Shown here: piece by piece, positions 26,403-37,255 of the stretch
Layout: every line of letters starts with the position of its first letter
How positions within the stretch are numbered: position 1 is the first letter of the stretch
Assembly: GCF_001518815.1 (NCBI RefSeq)
Contig: NZ_CP013987.1
Location: 3,432,501 to 3,496,500, forward strand
DNA from: Pseudomonas oryzihabitans
Lineage (GTDB): Bacteria; Pseudomonadota; Gammaproteobacteria; Pseudomonadales; Pseudomonadaceae
Direction: 5' to 3'
DNA: 64,000 bases
The notes under the pieces: model-generated
What the model was told of the DNA's origin: nothing
The model's database searches: none
What the model saw: the letters and a program-made list of their open reading frames with translations, nothing else
Position numbers and translations under genes: made by a program

Positions 26403-28052
26403 GTGGAACGCGAATACATGGAATTCGACGTGGTGATCGTCGGGGCCGGCCCCGCGGGCCTGTCCGCGGCCTGTCGCCTCAAGCAGCAGGCCGCCGAAAA
26501 CGGCCAGGAAATCAGTGTGTGCGTGGTCGAGAAAGGCTCCGAGGTCGGTGCCCACATTCTCTCCGGCGCCGTCTTCGAACCCCGCGCCCTGGACGAGCTC
26601 TTTCCCAACTGGAAGGAACTGGGTGCGCCGCTTAACACTCCGGTCAAGCGCGACGACATCTACCTGCTCAAGGACGATCGCCAGGCCACCAAGGTTCCCA
26701 ACTTCTTCGTGCCCAAGCCCATGCACAACGAGGGCAACTACATCATCTCCCTGGGCAATTTCTGCCGCTGGCTGGGTCAGCAGGCCGAGGCCCTGGGCGT
26801 GGAGATCTATCCGGGCTTCGCCGCCCAGGAACCGCTGATCGATGATCAGGGCGTGGTACGCGGCATCATTACCGGCGATCTGGGCGTGGATCGCGAAGGC
26901 CAGCCCAAGGACGGCGTCTACACCCCCGGCATGGAGCTGCGCGGCAAGTACACCCTGTTCGCCGAAGGCTGCCGTGGCCATCTGGGCAAGCAGCTGGGCC
27001 AGAGATTCAAGCTTGGCGAAGGCGCCGATCCGCAGCACTACGGCATCGGCATCAAGGAGCTGTGGGAGATCGATCCGGCCAAGCACGAGCAGGGCCTGGT
27101 GATCCATACCTCCGGCTGGCCGCTGGACAAGGAAAATCCGGGTGGCTCCTTCCTCTATCACCTGGAAGACAACCAGGTAGTGGTCGGTCTGATCGTCGAC
27201 CTGGCCTACAGCAACCCGCACCTCTCACCCTACGACGAATTCCAGCGCTACAAACACCACCCGGTGGTGGCCCAGTACCTGGAAGGCGGCAAGCGCGTCT
27301 CCTATGGCGCCCGCGCTTTGGTCAAGGGCGGCCTGAATTCCCTGCCGAAGATGGTCTTCCCAGGCGGCGCCCTGATCGGCTGCGACCTTGGCACCCTGAA
27401 CCCGGCCAAGATCAAGGGCAGCCATACCGCCATGAAGTCCGGCATGCTCGCCGCCGACGCCATCGTCGCCGCCCTGGCTGCCGGTCGCGAGGGTGACGAA
27501 CTCCAGGGTTACGTGGATGGCTTCAAGGGCAGCTGGGTACAGGAAGAACTCCATGCCAGCCGCAACTTCGGTCCGGCCATGCACAAGTTCGGCCCGCTGC
27601 TGGGCCCGGCCTTCGCCTTCGTCGAACACAACCTGCTGGGTGGCGCCCTGCCCTTCACCCTGCACGATCGGCGCATGGACCATACCTGCCTGAAGAAGGC
27701 CGACGAGGCGCCGCGCATCAGCTATCCCAAGCCGGACGGCAAGCTGAGCTTCGACAAGCTGTCCTCGGTATTCCTCTCCAACACCAACCACGAAGAAGAC
27801 CAGCCGGTCCATCTGAAGCTGAAGGACCCGTCGATCCCCATCGCGCAGAACCTGCCGCTGTATGACGAGCCGGCGCAGCGCTACTGCCCCGCCGGGGTCT
27901 ACGAGGTGGTCCGGGATGGCGGCGAGCCGCGCTTCCAGATCAATGCCCAGAACTGCGTCCACTGCAAGACGTGCGACATCAAGGATCCCGCGCAGAACAT
28001 CACCTGGGTGGCGCCGGAAGGCAGCGGCGGCCCCAACTACCCCAACATGTGA
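26403..28052 (+). CDS. Electron transfer flavoprotein-ubiquinone oxidoreductase
   Basis: A 549-residue inner-membrane-associated FAD/4Fe-4S enzyme that passes electrons from reduced ETF to ubiquinone. The FAD loop is VVIVGAGPAGLSAACRLKQ at about 9-27. The ubiquinone region has GGALIGCDLGTLNPAKIKGS. A C-terminal cluster holds the 4Fe-4S ligands (YCPAGVYEV, then NCVHCKTCDIKDPAQNITW). I chose the GTG at 26403 because GAGGAGA lies 8 nt upstream and MEREYMEFDVVIVG matches the N-terminus I recall; an ATG five codons on is the alternative. Divergent from etfBA. Confidence 0.96.
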   Translation: MEREYMEFDVVIVGAGPAGLSAACRLKQQAAENGQEISVCVVEKGSEVGAHILSGAVFEPRALDELFPNWKELGAPLNTPVKRDDIYLLKDDRQATKVPNFFVPKPMHNEGNYIISLGNFCRWLGQQAEALGVEIYPGFAAQEPLIDDQGVVRGIITGDLGVDREGQPKDGVYTPGMELRGKYTLFAEGCRGHLGKQLGQRFKLGEGADPQHYGIGIKELWEIDPAKHEQGLVIHTSGWPLDKENPGGSFLYHLEDNQVVVGLIVDLAYSNPHLSPYDEFQRYKHHPVVAQYLEGGKRVSYGARALVKGGLNSLPKMVFPGGALIGCDLGTLNPAKIKGSHTAMKSGMLAADAIVAALAAGREGDELQGYVDGFKGSWVQEELHASRNFGPAMHKFGPLLGPAFAFVEHNLLGGALPFTLHDRRMDHTCLKKADEAPRISYPKPDGKLSFDKLSSVFLSNTNHEEDQPVHLKLKDPSIPIAQNLPLYDEPAQRYCPAGVYEVVRDGGEPRFQINAQNCVHCKTCDIKDPAQNITWVAPEGSGGPNYPNM

Positions 28053-28058
28053 ACCATG

Positions 28059-28085
28059 CAAAAGGGCCCCGAGGGGCCCTTTTGC
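28059..28085. terminator. Bidirectional intrinsic terminator
   Basis: GCAAAAGGGCCCC-GA-GGGGCCCTTTTGC, a perfect symmetric stem flanked by A and T runs, between ETF-QO and the convergent DUF1285 gene. Confidence 0.9.
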
Positions 28086-28645
28086 TATCCGGCAGCCGCA
28101 ACGGGAAAGAACATCCCGCGGCTCCAGAGCCCAAGCCAGGCCTTACCCTCGTGGGTGCCCTCCTCGACCCTGTCCATCAGTCGGTAGAAGACCGCCCGAT
28201 TGAGCCGTGCCTCCAGCCCGCCGCGCACCCGTACATAGGGTGCCGGCTGGTCATCCTGCTCGGTGAAACGCAGCGGATGCTCGGCGCCAGCGGCGACCCG
28301 ATCCCCGACGTTGGTGAGGAAATCCAGGACCTGGTCCCGGCCGCTGCCGCTCCACTCGACATCCACGGCCAGAAAGGGCACATCCTCGACCTGGATGCCC
28401 ACGCACTCCACCGGCGTGACCAGCACATAGCGTTCGGGATCGCGCCTCAGGATGGTGGAGAACAGGCGAACCATCGCTGGTCGGGTGATGGGCGTACCCT
28501 GGTGATACCAGGTCCCATCGCGGGCGATGCGCATGTCGATATCGCCACAGAAGGGCGGATGCCAGAGGTCCACGGGCGGCAGCTTGCCGTCCTCGGCGAC
28601 TGGCAGCTGCGCCAGCAGATTCCGCGTCACGTCAATCTGGGTCAC
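28085..28645 (-). CDS. DUF1285 domain protein
   Basis: A 186-residue soluble protein. It matches DUF1285 through LWHPPFCGDIDMRIARDGTW near residues 28-47, the GTPITRPAMVRLFSTILRRD helix, and VGIQVEDVPFLAVDVEW. The GTG at 28645 has AGGAG 7 nt upstream. No catalytic motif is recognisable; a known structure of this family shows a two-domain beta fold, as I recall. It is the first of two adjacent minus-strand genes of unknown role (with the DUF4823 gene upstream). Confidence 0.85.
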   Translation of the reverse strand: MTQIDVTRNLLAQLPVAEDGKLPPVDLWHPPFCGDIDMRIARDGTWYHQGTPITRPAMVRLFSTILRRDPERYVLVTPVECVGIQVEDVPFLAVDVEWSGSGRDQVLDFLTNVGDRVAAGAEHPLRFTEQDDQPAPYVRVRGGLEARLNRAVFYRLMDRVEEGTHEGKAWLGLWSRGMFFPVAAAG

Positions 28646-28656
28646 GCCCTTCTCCT

Positions 28657-29271
28657 CTACCGGGTGCCCAAGCCGAGTAGACGTTGGGCATATTCATTGA
28701 GCGCCGGACCGAGCAGGTCTTCCGGACGCTCATCATAGAACGTCAAGAAGCCGCCACGACTGCGGATCCGCGCCGTGTCCACCAGGCGGAAGGTAGCGGT
28801 CTCCACCAGCATCATCTGGACGACGCTGCGGTCGCGGCCTACTCGTCCGATGTCATCCTGATCTTCCCATTCCTCCCAGGTACCGATGCGGTCATCCGCC
28901 CCGGCGAAGCGGGTGTAGAGCACATAGTGCGCGCCCAGTTGCCGGGCCTTGGCCATGGCTTCGTCGAAGCCCTCGGGCTTATCCGCGCGCCTTACCCGCG
29001 GGAAGTATTCCACAAAGCCTTTGAAGGCCTCTTCCGCTACCACGTTCGGGCGGGCGTAGGGATGGCCCACGGGCACGAAGGCGCCCTGGGCTATGTAGAT
29101 ATAGGAGTCGGCCTGCAGGCGAAAGTTGTTCAGCCGCTGGGTCTTGCTGTAATCGAGCAGCCCTGCATCACGCAGGTGATATTCAACGCCGGACGCCATG
29201 TCACTGACGTTCATGCAGCCGCCCAGGCAGCTCAGCAAAACCGAAATGACCAGAAAACGCAGATTAATCAT
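28657..29271 (-). CDS. DUF4823 family lipoprotein
   Basis: A 204-residue lipoprotein with signal peptide MINLRFLVISVLLSCLGGC (lipobox LGGC, Cys19). The mature part includes YIYIAQGAFVPVGHPYARPN, AKARQLGAHYVLYTRFAGAD, and VVQMMLVETATFRLVDTARI. These suggest a beta-sandwich of the DUF4823 type (stress- or envelope-linked lipoprotein). ATG at 29271. Only 11 bp separate its stop from the DUF1285 start. Function unknown. Confidence 0.85.
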   Translation of the reverse strand: MINLRFLVISVLLSCLGGCMNVSDMASGVEYHLRDAGLLDYSKTQRLNNFRLQADSYIYIAQGAFVPVGHPYARPNVVAEEAFKGFVEYFPRVRRADKPEGFDEAMAKARQLGAHYVLYTRFAGADDRIGTWEEWEDQDDIGRVGRDRSVVQMMLVETATFRLVDTARIRSRGGFLTFYDERPEDLLGPALNEYAQRLLGLGTR

Positions 29272-29340
29272 GGAACAGAGCCCCTGTCCGGCGCCAAGAT
29301 GCCGTCGATACAGGGGCCTTAGCAGCTTTCGCGCCAGTTG

Positions 29341-30309
29341 CTAGCCGCCGATGATCTTCATCACCGTCACGCCACCGGAGAAGGCTACGTCCTGCTTGTC
29401 CCCCAGCGCCTTGACCAGCAGCCGCTGCAGGGCCGGCAGGGCCAGATGCCTGGGCTTGTCCAGCAGATCGCCGACATAGTGGCGGTTGCTGGACGACAGG
29501 CAGCCGTGCAGCCAGCCGGTGGACGACAGCCGTAGCCGCGAGCAGGTCCGGCAGAAGGGGACGCTTTCGTTGGCGATGATGCCGAAGTGACCACCCGACT
29601 CGACGCGATAGCGCAAAGCGGTGGAGTCCACCGGGGCATCGGCCTGTACATAGGCATGGCGCGAACCGATGATCTCCAGCAATTCCGCCAGCGGCACCAG
29701 CTGGTTGTTGAAGTGCACGGAATCCTTGGCCAGGTGGCCCATGCGCATCAGCTCGATGAATCTGAGTTCGAAACCGCGCTCCAGGCAGTACTCCAGCAGC
29801 GGCAGCACCTGATCGAGATTCTGGCCCCGCAGCGGCACCATGTTGAGCTTGATCTTGAGGCCCGCGGCACGCGCCGCTTCAAGCCCGGCCAATACCGTGG
29901 CCAGGTCGCCACCGCGCGCCAGGCGCGGAAAGGCCTCGGCATCGAGGGTATCGAGCGAAACGTTCAGGCGACGGATGCCATGGTCGATGAGGAAATCGAG
30001 CTTGCGCGGCAGCAGCTGGCCATTGGTGGTCAGGCTGATGTCCTTGAGGCCGAGCTGGGCGACGCGGGCAAGAAAGGGCTCCAGCCGCGGCGTGACCAGG
30101 GGTTCGCCCCCCGTGATGCGCAGACGCTCGATCCCCGCGGCATCGATGAGGTATTCCACCCCGCGAGCCATGGTGTCGGCACTGAGCTCGTCCTGCGCAG
30201 CCACGAGTCGCTTGCCGTTGGGCACGCAATACGTACAGGCATAGTTGCAGGCCGCCGTGAGGCTGATCCGCAAGTTGCGAAACGCCCTACCCTGGCGGTC
30301 AACGATCAT
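29341..30309 (-). CDS. moaA: GTP 3',8-cyclase (MoaA), molybdenum cofactor synthesis
   Basis: Radical-SAM enzyme making 3',8-cyclo-GTP. The 322 residues carry the N-terminal cluster CNYACTYC (21, 25, 28), the LRITGGEPLVTP SAM-binding block, and the C-terminal cluster FCRTCSRLRLSSTGWLHGC. The last two residues are Gly-Gly, the conserved MoaA tail that enters the active site. The ATG at 30309 has GGAG 9 nt upstream; a longer frame to 30348 is less likely. No moaB, moaC or moe gene is nearby. It follows a TetR gene on the same strand, 63 bp away. Confidence 0.93.
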   Translation of the reverse strand: MIVDRQGRAFRNLRISLTAACNYACTYCVPNGKRLVAAQDELSADTMARGVEYLIDAAGIERLRITGGEPLVTPRLEPFLARVAQLGLKDISLTTNGQLLPRKLDFLIDHGIRRLNVSLDTLDAEAFPRLARGGDLATVLAGLEAARAAGLKIKLNMVPLRGQNLDQVLPLLEYCLERGFELRFIELMRMGHLAKDSVHFNNQLVPLAELLEIIGSRHAYVQADAPVDSTALRYRVESGGHFGIIANESVPFCRTCSRLRLSSTGWLHGCLSSSNRHYVGDLLDKPRHLALPALQRLLVKALGDKQDVAFSGGVTVMKIIGG

Positions 30310-30372
30310 CTTGGGAACTCCAATAAGACAAGAGAAAAGGGATGGCACGGCATCCCTTGCCTCTATCGGACC

Positions 30373-31014
30373 CTAGGATCGGACAGGCGTTTCGACATCT
30401 CGCTTGCGGCGGTTGCCCATGCGAACGCCGATCTCCATGAGGAACTGGAAGAAACCCTCCTGATCCTCCAGCACGTCGCGCCAGAAGGGCGAATGGTAAA
30501 GGGCCACGGCCCCGTGCACCAGCGCCCAGGCGGCGCAGTAGTGGAAATAGGGAGGCACGTCCTCGAGCTTGCCTTCGTCGATCCGGCCCTCGATCAGGCT
30601 GGTCAGCCGCTGGAAGTTGGAGGTGCGGATGCTGTGCAGCTGCTCGACCAGTTCGGGTACCTGCCGCGTCTTGACCACCTTTTCCTCGAGCCGATCGAAC
30701 AGCCGATAGCGCTGTGGATCGCTCATGCGGAATTCGAAATAGGCGCGGGAGAGCGCTTCGCGGTCCCGGGCGACATTGTCCGACTGGAACAGCTCGGCCA
30801 GGTCCCGTTCGTAATCCAGCATCAACCGCAGATAGATCTCGGCCTTGGAATTGAAATGCTTGTAGATGGTGCCTTTGCCGATACCGACCGCTTCGGCGAT
30901 CATCTCGACGGTGACGCTGTCTTCTCCTTCGGAGAGAAAGAGTTGCAGTGCGGTGTCGAGGATTTCCTGTTCGCGGCGACGGAACTCGCGGACTTTGCGG
31001 GATTCTTTCTGCAT
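30373..31014 (-). CDS. TetR-family transcriptional regulator
   Basis: A 213-residue repressor. The helix-turn-helix is at about 14-60 (QEILDTALQLFLSEGEDSVT, then VEMIAEAVGIGKGTIYKHFN). The C-terminal ligand domain is all-helical, and YFHYCAAWALVHGAVALYHS is a typical dimer helix. I use the ATG at 31014 (MQKESRKVREFRRREQEIL). It neighbours moaA downstream and a class V aminotransferase divergently, but no binding palindrome stood out, so the target is not known. Confidence 0.88.
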   Translation of the reverse strand: MQKESRKVREFRRREQEILDTALQLFLSEGEDSVTVEMIAEAVGIGKGTIYKHFNSKAEIYLRLMLDYERDLAELFQSDNVARDREALSRAYFEFRMSDPQRYRLFDRLEEKVVKTRQVPELVEQLHSIRTSNFQRLTSLIEGRIDEGKLEDVPPYFHYCAAWALVHGAVALYHSPFWRDVLEDQEGFFQFLMEIGVRMGNRRKRDVETPVRS

Positions 31015-31185
31015 GGCAGCCCACTTGTTGTTTTGAAAAGGGATAGGGCCTTCGAATCGTCGGTTGCCCCTCGGCATACCGGCACTTCGTCACACCTTGG
31101 GCGAGCTCCACCGAGAGTATCGGTGAACCGCGCGGGCGCGCCCCTTATTATGCCCCATCACACCCAGATTGTACGGATCGAGTCA

Positions 31186-32316
31186 ATGTCTTCCTGGAAG
31201 CACGAATTCCCTCAGGCCTACGCCATGCGGTACCTCAACCACGCGGCCGTGGCCCCCTGGCCCAAGCGCGCCGCGCAGGCCGTCACCGAATTCGCCGCCG
31301 AGAACTGCCAATACGGCGCGCGCAACTATCCGACCTGGCTCGTCCTGGAACAGCGCCTGCGTGACCGCCTGACCCGTCTGCTCAATGCGCCGGCCAGCAG
31401 CGACATCGCCCTGGTGAAGAACACCTCCGAGGCACTCTCCTTTGTCGCCTTCGGCCTGGACTGGCAGAGCGGTGACCAGGTGGTGATCAGCGACGAGGAG
31501 TTCCCCTCCAATCGGGTCGTCTGGGAAGCCCTGGCGCGCTTTGGCGTCGAGGTGGTGGAAGTCAGTCTGGGCGAGACGCCAGAAGCCAATCTGCTGGCTG
31601 CCTGCGGCCCCCGGACCCGACTGATGGCCATCAGCGCCGTGCAATACGCCAGCGGTCTGCGCCTGGACCTGCCCGCGCTGGGCCAGGGCTGCGAGGCCAA
31701 GGGCGTACTGCTCTGCGTCGATGCCATCCAGCAGCTGGGCGCCCTGCCCTTCGATGTCCAGGCCTGCAACTGCGCCTTCGCCATGGCCGACGGCCACAAG
31801 TGGATGCTGGGTCCGGAAGGCCTGGGGGTCTTCTACTGCCGCGCCGATTTGCGCGAGCAGCTGAAGCTGCACGAATACGGCTGGCACATGCTGGACAACG
31901 CCGGCGACTACAGCCAGCGCGAATGGCAACCGGCGAAGACGGCGATGCGTTTCGAGTGCGGCAGCCCCAACATGCTCGGGGCGGTGGCGCTGGAGGCCAG
32001 CCTATCGCTGCTGGAAGATGCCGGCATGCAGCAGGTGGGTCAGGATCTGCTGGCGCGGATCGAACTGCTGGACAGCCACATTCGCCGCCTGCCCGGCGCC
32101 ATCCTGCATTCGCCGGCCGACCCACACCGGCGTTCCGGAATCCTCACCTTCTCCCTCGAAGGCTGGGACAATCGCCAGCTGTTCGAGCGCCTCAAGACCG
32201 CCGATGTGGTCTGCGCCCAACGTGGTCCGGGCATCAGGCTGTCGCCGCACTTCTACACCAGCGAGCACGTGCTGGAGCAGACGCTGGACCTGGTCGGTGC
32301 GCTGGCACGCTTCTGA
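31186..32316 (+). CDS. Class V aminotransferase-fold PLP enzyme (cysteine desulfurase-like)
   Basis: A 376-residue fold-type I PLP enzyme. LNHAAVAPWPKRAAQA is the N-terminal substrate strand, LVKNTSEALSFVAFGLDWQS the PLP phosphate site, CVDAIQQLGALPFDVQ the aspartate, and MADGHKWMLGPEGLGVFYCR carries the PLP lysine. The C-terminal domain (CAQRGPGIRLSPHFYTSEH) has no active-site cysteine loop of the RxGxHC type, so desulfurase activity is doubtful. The family also includes isopenicillin-N-epimerase-like and kynureninase-like enzymes. ATG at 31186; the frame upstream is open but has no signals. Confidence 0.87.
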   Translation: MSSWKHEFPQAYAMRYLNHAAVAPWPKRAAQAVTEFAAENCQYGARNYPTWLVLEQRLRDRLTRLLNAPASSDIALVKNTSEALSFVAFGLDWQSGDQVVISDEEFPSNRVVWEALARFGVEVVEVSLGETPEANLLAACGPRTRLMAISAVQYASGLRLDLPALGQGCEAKGVLLCVDAIQQLGALPFDVQACNCAFAMADGHKWMLGPEGLGVFYCRADLREQLKLHEYGWHMLDNAGDYSQREWQPAKTAMRFECGSPNMLGAVALEASLSLLEDAGMQQVGQDLLARIELLDSHIRRLPGAILHSPADPHRRSGILTFSLEGWDNRQLFERLKTADVVCAQRGPGIRLSPHFYTSEHVLEQTLDLVGALARF

Positions 32317-32374
32317 AGCGCCCTGAAAGGTCTGAGACCCGCAGTACCAGGGCAGTGCTATTCCAAAACTGTTT

Positions 32375-32400
32375 AAAAAATGTCCAGCCCAGGCTGGACC
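32375..32400 (-). terminator. Intrinsic terminator for the leftward tatD-pilZ-holB transcript
   Basis: On the minus strand, GTCCAGCC-TG-GGCTGGAC followed by ATTTTTT. It lies beyond the rightward sRNA, so a leftward mRNA ending here would run through the whole sRNA locus antisense. Confidence 0.8.
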
Positions 32401-32415
32401 TTTCCCCGCGCTGAC

Positions 32416-32422
32416 CAATACT
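32416..32422 (+). promoter_or_regulatory. Candidate -10 element (RpoS-like) of the sRNA
   Basis: CAATACT resembles the sigma-S -10 CTATACT and is correctly placed for a start near 32429. No clear -35 is seen, as is common for RpoS promoters. Confidence 0.45.
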
Positions 32423-32428
32423 CAAGTG

Positions 32429-32531
32429 ACTGGCCGTGTCGACCCCCGCGACGCGGGCCAGGCAGGCGGTCCTCCGTCTAGGCGAACCGCTGGTCCGGCC
32501 CGGGTATCCCAGGATACCCGGGCCATTTTTT
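32429..32531 (+). ncRNA. rgsA: Candidate small RNA resembling RgsA
   Basis: A stretch of about 100 nt between the aminotransferase gene and the leftward tatD-family gene. It has a sigma-S-like -10 before it, GC-rich internal pairing (CCCGCG / CGCGGG near 32445-32458; GCGGTCC and complementary bases near 32465-32495), and a strong terminator at its 3' end. From memory, P. aeruginosa encodes the RpoS-dependent, Gac-influenced sRNA RgsA between the equivalent TetR-side gene and the tatD gene. The name is therefore given on position and architecture, not on a sequence alignment. The start point is inferred from the -10 element. Confidence 0.6.
32497..32531 (+). terminator. Intrinsic terminator of the candidate sRNA
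   Basis: GGCCCGGGTATCC and GGATACCCGGGCC form a perfect 13-bp inverted repeat with a 2-nt centre, followed by ATTTTTT. The T-run is on the plus strand. It ends 2 bp before the stop codon of the tatD-family gene on the other strand. Confidence 0.93.
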
Positions 32532-32533
32532 GC

Positions 32534-33316
32534 CTAGAGGGTGGCGCGGGGAAACAGCCGGCGGAAGTTGGCCGTGGTCTGCTCGGCCAGGGTCTCCAGG
32601 CTGACGCCACGCACGTCGGCCAGGCACTGGGCGACCTCGACCACGAATTGCGGCAGGTTCGCCTTGCCTCTGTGGGGTACCGGGGCCAGATAGGGCGAGT
32701 CGGTTTCCACCAGCAGTCGATCGACCGGCACCTGACGGGCCACTTCGCGCAGCTCGGCCGCATTGCGAAAGGTCAGGATGCCGGAAAAGGAGATGTAGAA
32801 ACCCAGATCCAGGGCGGCCTTGGCCGTCGCCCAGTCCTCGGTGAAGCAGTGCAGCACCCCGGCGCCTGGCAGATCGGCGGCGCCAAGCATCGCCAGGGTG
32901 TCGGCGCGCGCTTCCCGGGTATGGATCACCAGGGGCAGTGCCGTACGGCGGGCCGCCTCCAGGTGCAGGGCGAAGGACCGCTGCTGGATCTCGGCGGTAT
33001 CCGGCTGATAGTGGTAGTCCAGCCCGGTCTCGCCGATAGCGGCAACGCGGGGATGGGCCAGCCGTTCCAGCAACCAGTCGAGATCGATGGCGCTGCCCTG
33101 GGCGGCATCCAGTGGGTGAATGCCCACCGCGCAGTGGACGTCGGCATAGCGCTCGGCCAGGGCCTGCACCGTGGGTGCATTGCCGGCATCGACGCCAATG
33201 CAGAGGAACTGGCTGACGCCACGGGCGCGCGCGGCATCCAGCGCTGCATCCAGGGAGCCGTCATGAAGGGAAAGATCGAGTCGATCCAGGTGACAGTGGG
33301 AGTCGACGAAGTGCAC
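32534..33316 (-). CDS. TatD-family metal-dependent hydrolase (YcfH-like)
   Basis: A 260-residue TIM-barrel hydrolase with the full metal set: HxH in VDSHCHLDRLDL (start), VGIHPLD, AAIGETGLDYHY (Glu), VIHTREA, GVLHCFTED and LLVETDSPYLAPVPHRGK. That pattern fits the YcfH/YabD branch rather than TatD itself (the latter is at 12 kb). The GTG at 33316 is the only reasonable start. It lies last in the tmk-holB-pilZ order, the same arrangement as ycfH after holB in E. coli. Likely role: nuclease in DNA turnover or D-Tyr-tRNA-type deacylase; unproven. Confidence 0.92.
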   Translation of the reverse strand: MHFVDSHCHLDRLDLSLHDGSLDAALDAARARGVSQFLCIGVDAGNAPTVQALAERYADVHCAVGIHPLDAAQGSAIDLDWLLERLAHPRVAAIGETGLDYHYQPDTAEIQQRSFALHLEAARRTALPLVIHTREARADTLAMLGAADLPGAGVLHCFTEDWATAKAALDLGFYISFSGILTFRNAAELREVARQVPVDRLLVETDSPYLAPVPHRGKANLPQFVVEVAQCLADVRGVSLETLAEQTTANFRRLFPRATL

Positions 33317-33370
33317 GAGAAATAGCCTTGAATCGGAAGACGCCCCGCCCCGAGCGGGACGGCGACGGCC

Positions 33371-33727
33371 TCACATGGTATGGGTGGGACGGTCCGACTT
33401 CAGGGAGCCGGCCAGATAGGTTTCGATCTTGTTGCGCGCGGTATTGTCGCCTTCGTTGAACTGCACGCCGACCCCGGCGGCACGATTGCCCTGGGCCCCC
33501 TTGGGGGTGATCCAGACCACCTTGCCGGCGACCGGGATCTTGTCCGGTTCGTCCATCAGGTTCAGCAACATGAAAACCTCGTCACCCAGCTTGTAGGTCT
33601 TGCCCGTCGGAATGAACAGGCCACCATTGCGGATGAAGGGCATGTAGGCGGCATAAAGCACCGACTTGTCCTTGATGGTGAGGGACAGGATGCCATTACG
33701 GGGGCCCAGGTTCTGCGGCAAACTCAT
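33371..33727 (-). CDS. pilZ: PilZ domain protein (type IV pilus assembly PilZ)
   Basis: A 118-residue PilZ protein. It starts MSLPQNLGPRNGILSLTIKD, and continues with MPFIRNGGLFIPTGKTYKLG and then AAGVGVQFNEGDNTARNKIE. The canonical c-di-GMP signature RxxxR is absent and only the degenerate GVGVQF remains, as in P. aeruginosa PilZ, which does not bind c-di-GMP but works with the PilB-FimX system for pilus assembly. ATG at 33727. It sits between holB and the tatD-family gene, its standard place. Confidence 0.92.
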   Translation of the reverse strand: MSLPQNLGPRNGILSLTIKDKSVLYAAYMPFIRNGGLFIPTGKTYKLGDEVFMLLNLMDEPDKIPVAGKVVWITPKGAQGNRAAGVGVQFNEGDNTARNKIETYLAGSLKSDRPTHTM

Positions 33728-33766
33728 GAGATTCTCTCGAGACAGGCAATACGGACGCGCGGATCG

Positions 33767-36436
<2,670 letters not shown>

Positions 36437-36439
36437 CGG

Positions 36440-37255
36440 CTATTCCAGAATCTCGTTTATCGAACCTTGCAGTTTACGGGTCACCGGCCCCACGGACCAG
36501 TTCGCCGCTGCGTACCGGCGCACGGGCCAGATACCGTACTGGCTGTTGCAAAGAAAAACTTCGTCGGCCTGGAACAGCGCATCCAGGGACAGTGGCATGA
36601 CCGCGGTCTGCATGCCCTCCTGGGCGGCGAGGTCCATCAGCAGACCGCGCATCACGCCGGCCACGCCACAATGATCGAGCGCGGGGGTCAGCAGCCGGCC
36701 TTCGCGAACCAGGAACAGATTGCTGAACACGCCTTCGATCGGTCTGCCGTCCTGATCCAGCATCAGGCCTTCGGCATATTCGGTGGTGGTCCACTCCCCA
36801 CGAGCCAAGACCTGTTCGAGACGATTCAGATGCTTGAGCCCGGCCAGCAGCGGCTGGCTGGCCAGACGTGTGGTGCAGGGAAAGAGGGCGATCCCCTCGG
36901 CAGCATGGGCCGCCGGATAGGCCGGTGCGGGTGAAGCCAGCAACAGTCGCCGGACCTCGGGCTCGGCTGGCGGCGCATAACCGCGCAGGCCATCGCCCCG
37001 GGTGAGCAGCAGCTTGGCGACACCCTCCCCCAGCAGCGCCGCATAGGCCTGGATCTCGGCACCCACCTGAGCGAGGTCGCAGGGAATGCGCAATCGCTGG
37101 CAGCCCGTGGCAAGTCGCTGCAGATGACGCTCCAGCAAGCGGGGCTGGCCCCGGCGTACGGCAATGGTCTCGAACAACCCATCGCCGTAGGCCAGGCCCC
37201 GGTCGCGCTGCAGACCAGGGGTTAGCGGTTGGCCGTTGAGCCAGTCCTGGATCAA
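36440..37255 (-). CDS. pabC: Aminodeoxychorismate lyase
   Basis: PLP-dependent lyase giving 4-aminobenzoate for folate. The 271 residues are a fold-type IV enzyme: [20 protein letters not shown] near 18-37, [20 protein letters not shown] with the PLP lysine, and [20 protein letters not shown]. The start is a TTG at 37255 whose bases overlap the fabF stop (TTGA), implying coupled translation; no ATG or GTG would keep the N-terminal MIQDWLNGQ segment. Operon member between fabF and mltG. Confidence 0.93.
   Translation of the reverse strand: MIQDWLNGQPLTPGLQRDRGLAYGDGLFETIAVRRGQPRLLERHLQRLATGCQRLRIPCDLAQVGAEIQAYAALLGEGVAKLLLTRGDGLRGYAPPAEPEVRRLLLASPAPAYPAAHAAEGIALFPCTTRLASQPLLAGLKHLNRLEQVLARGEWTTTEYAEGLMLDQDGRPIEGVFSNLFLVREGRLLTPALDHCGVAGVMRGLLMDLAAQEGMQTAVMPLSLDALFQADEVFLCNSQYGIWPVRRYAAANWSVGPVTRKLQGSINEILE

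Noticed and set aside
29281-29316. Hairpin CCCCTGT/ACAGGGG between moaA and the DUF4823 gene as a terminator
   Set aside because: The loop is 22 nt and no T-run follows in either direction; too weak to annotate.
29587-31185. Plus-strand open frame running through moaA and tetR into the aminotransferase gene
   Set aside because: The upstream part is antisense to moaA and tetR; the aminotransferase begins at 31186 with a family-like N-terminus.
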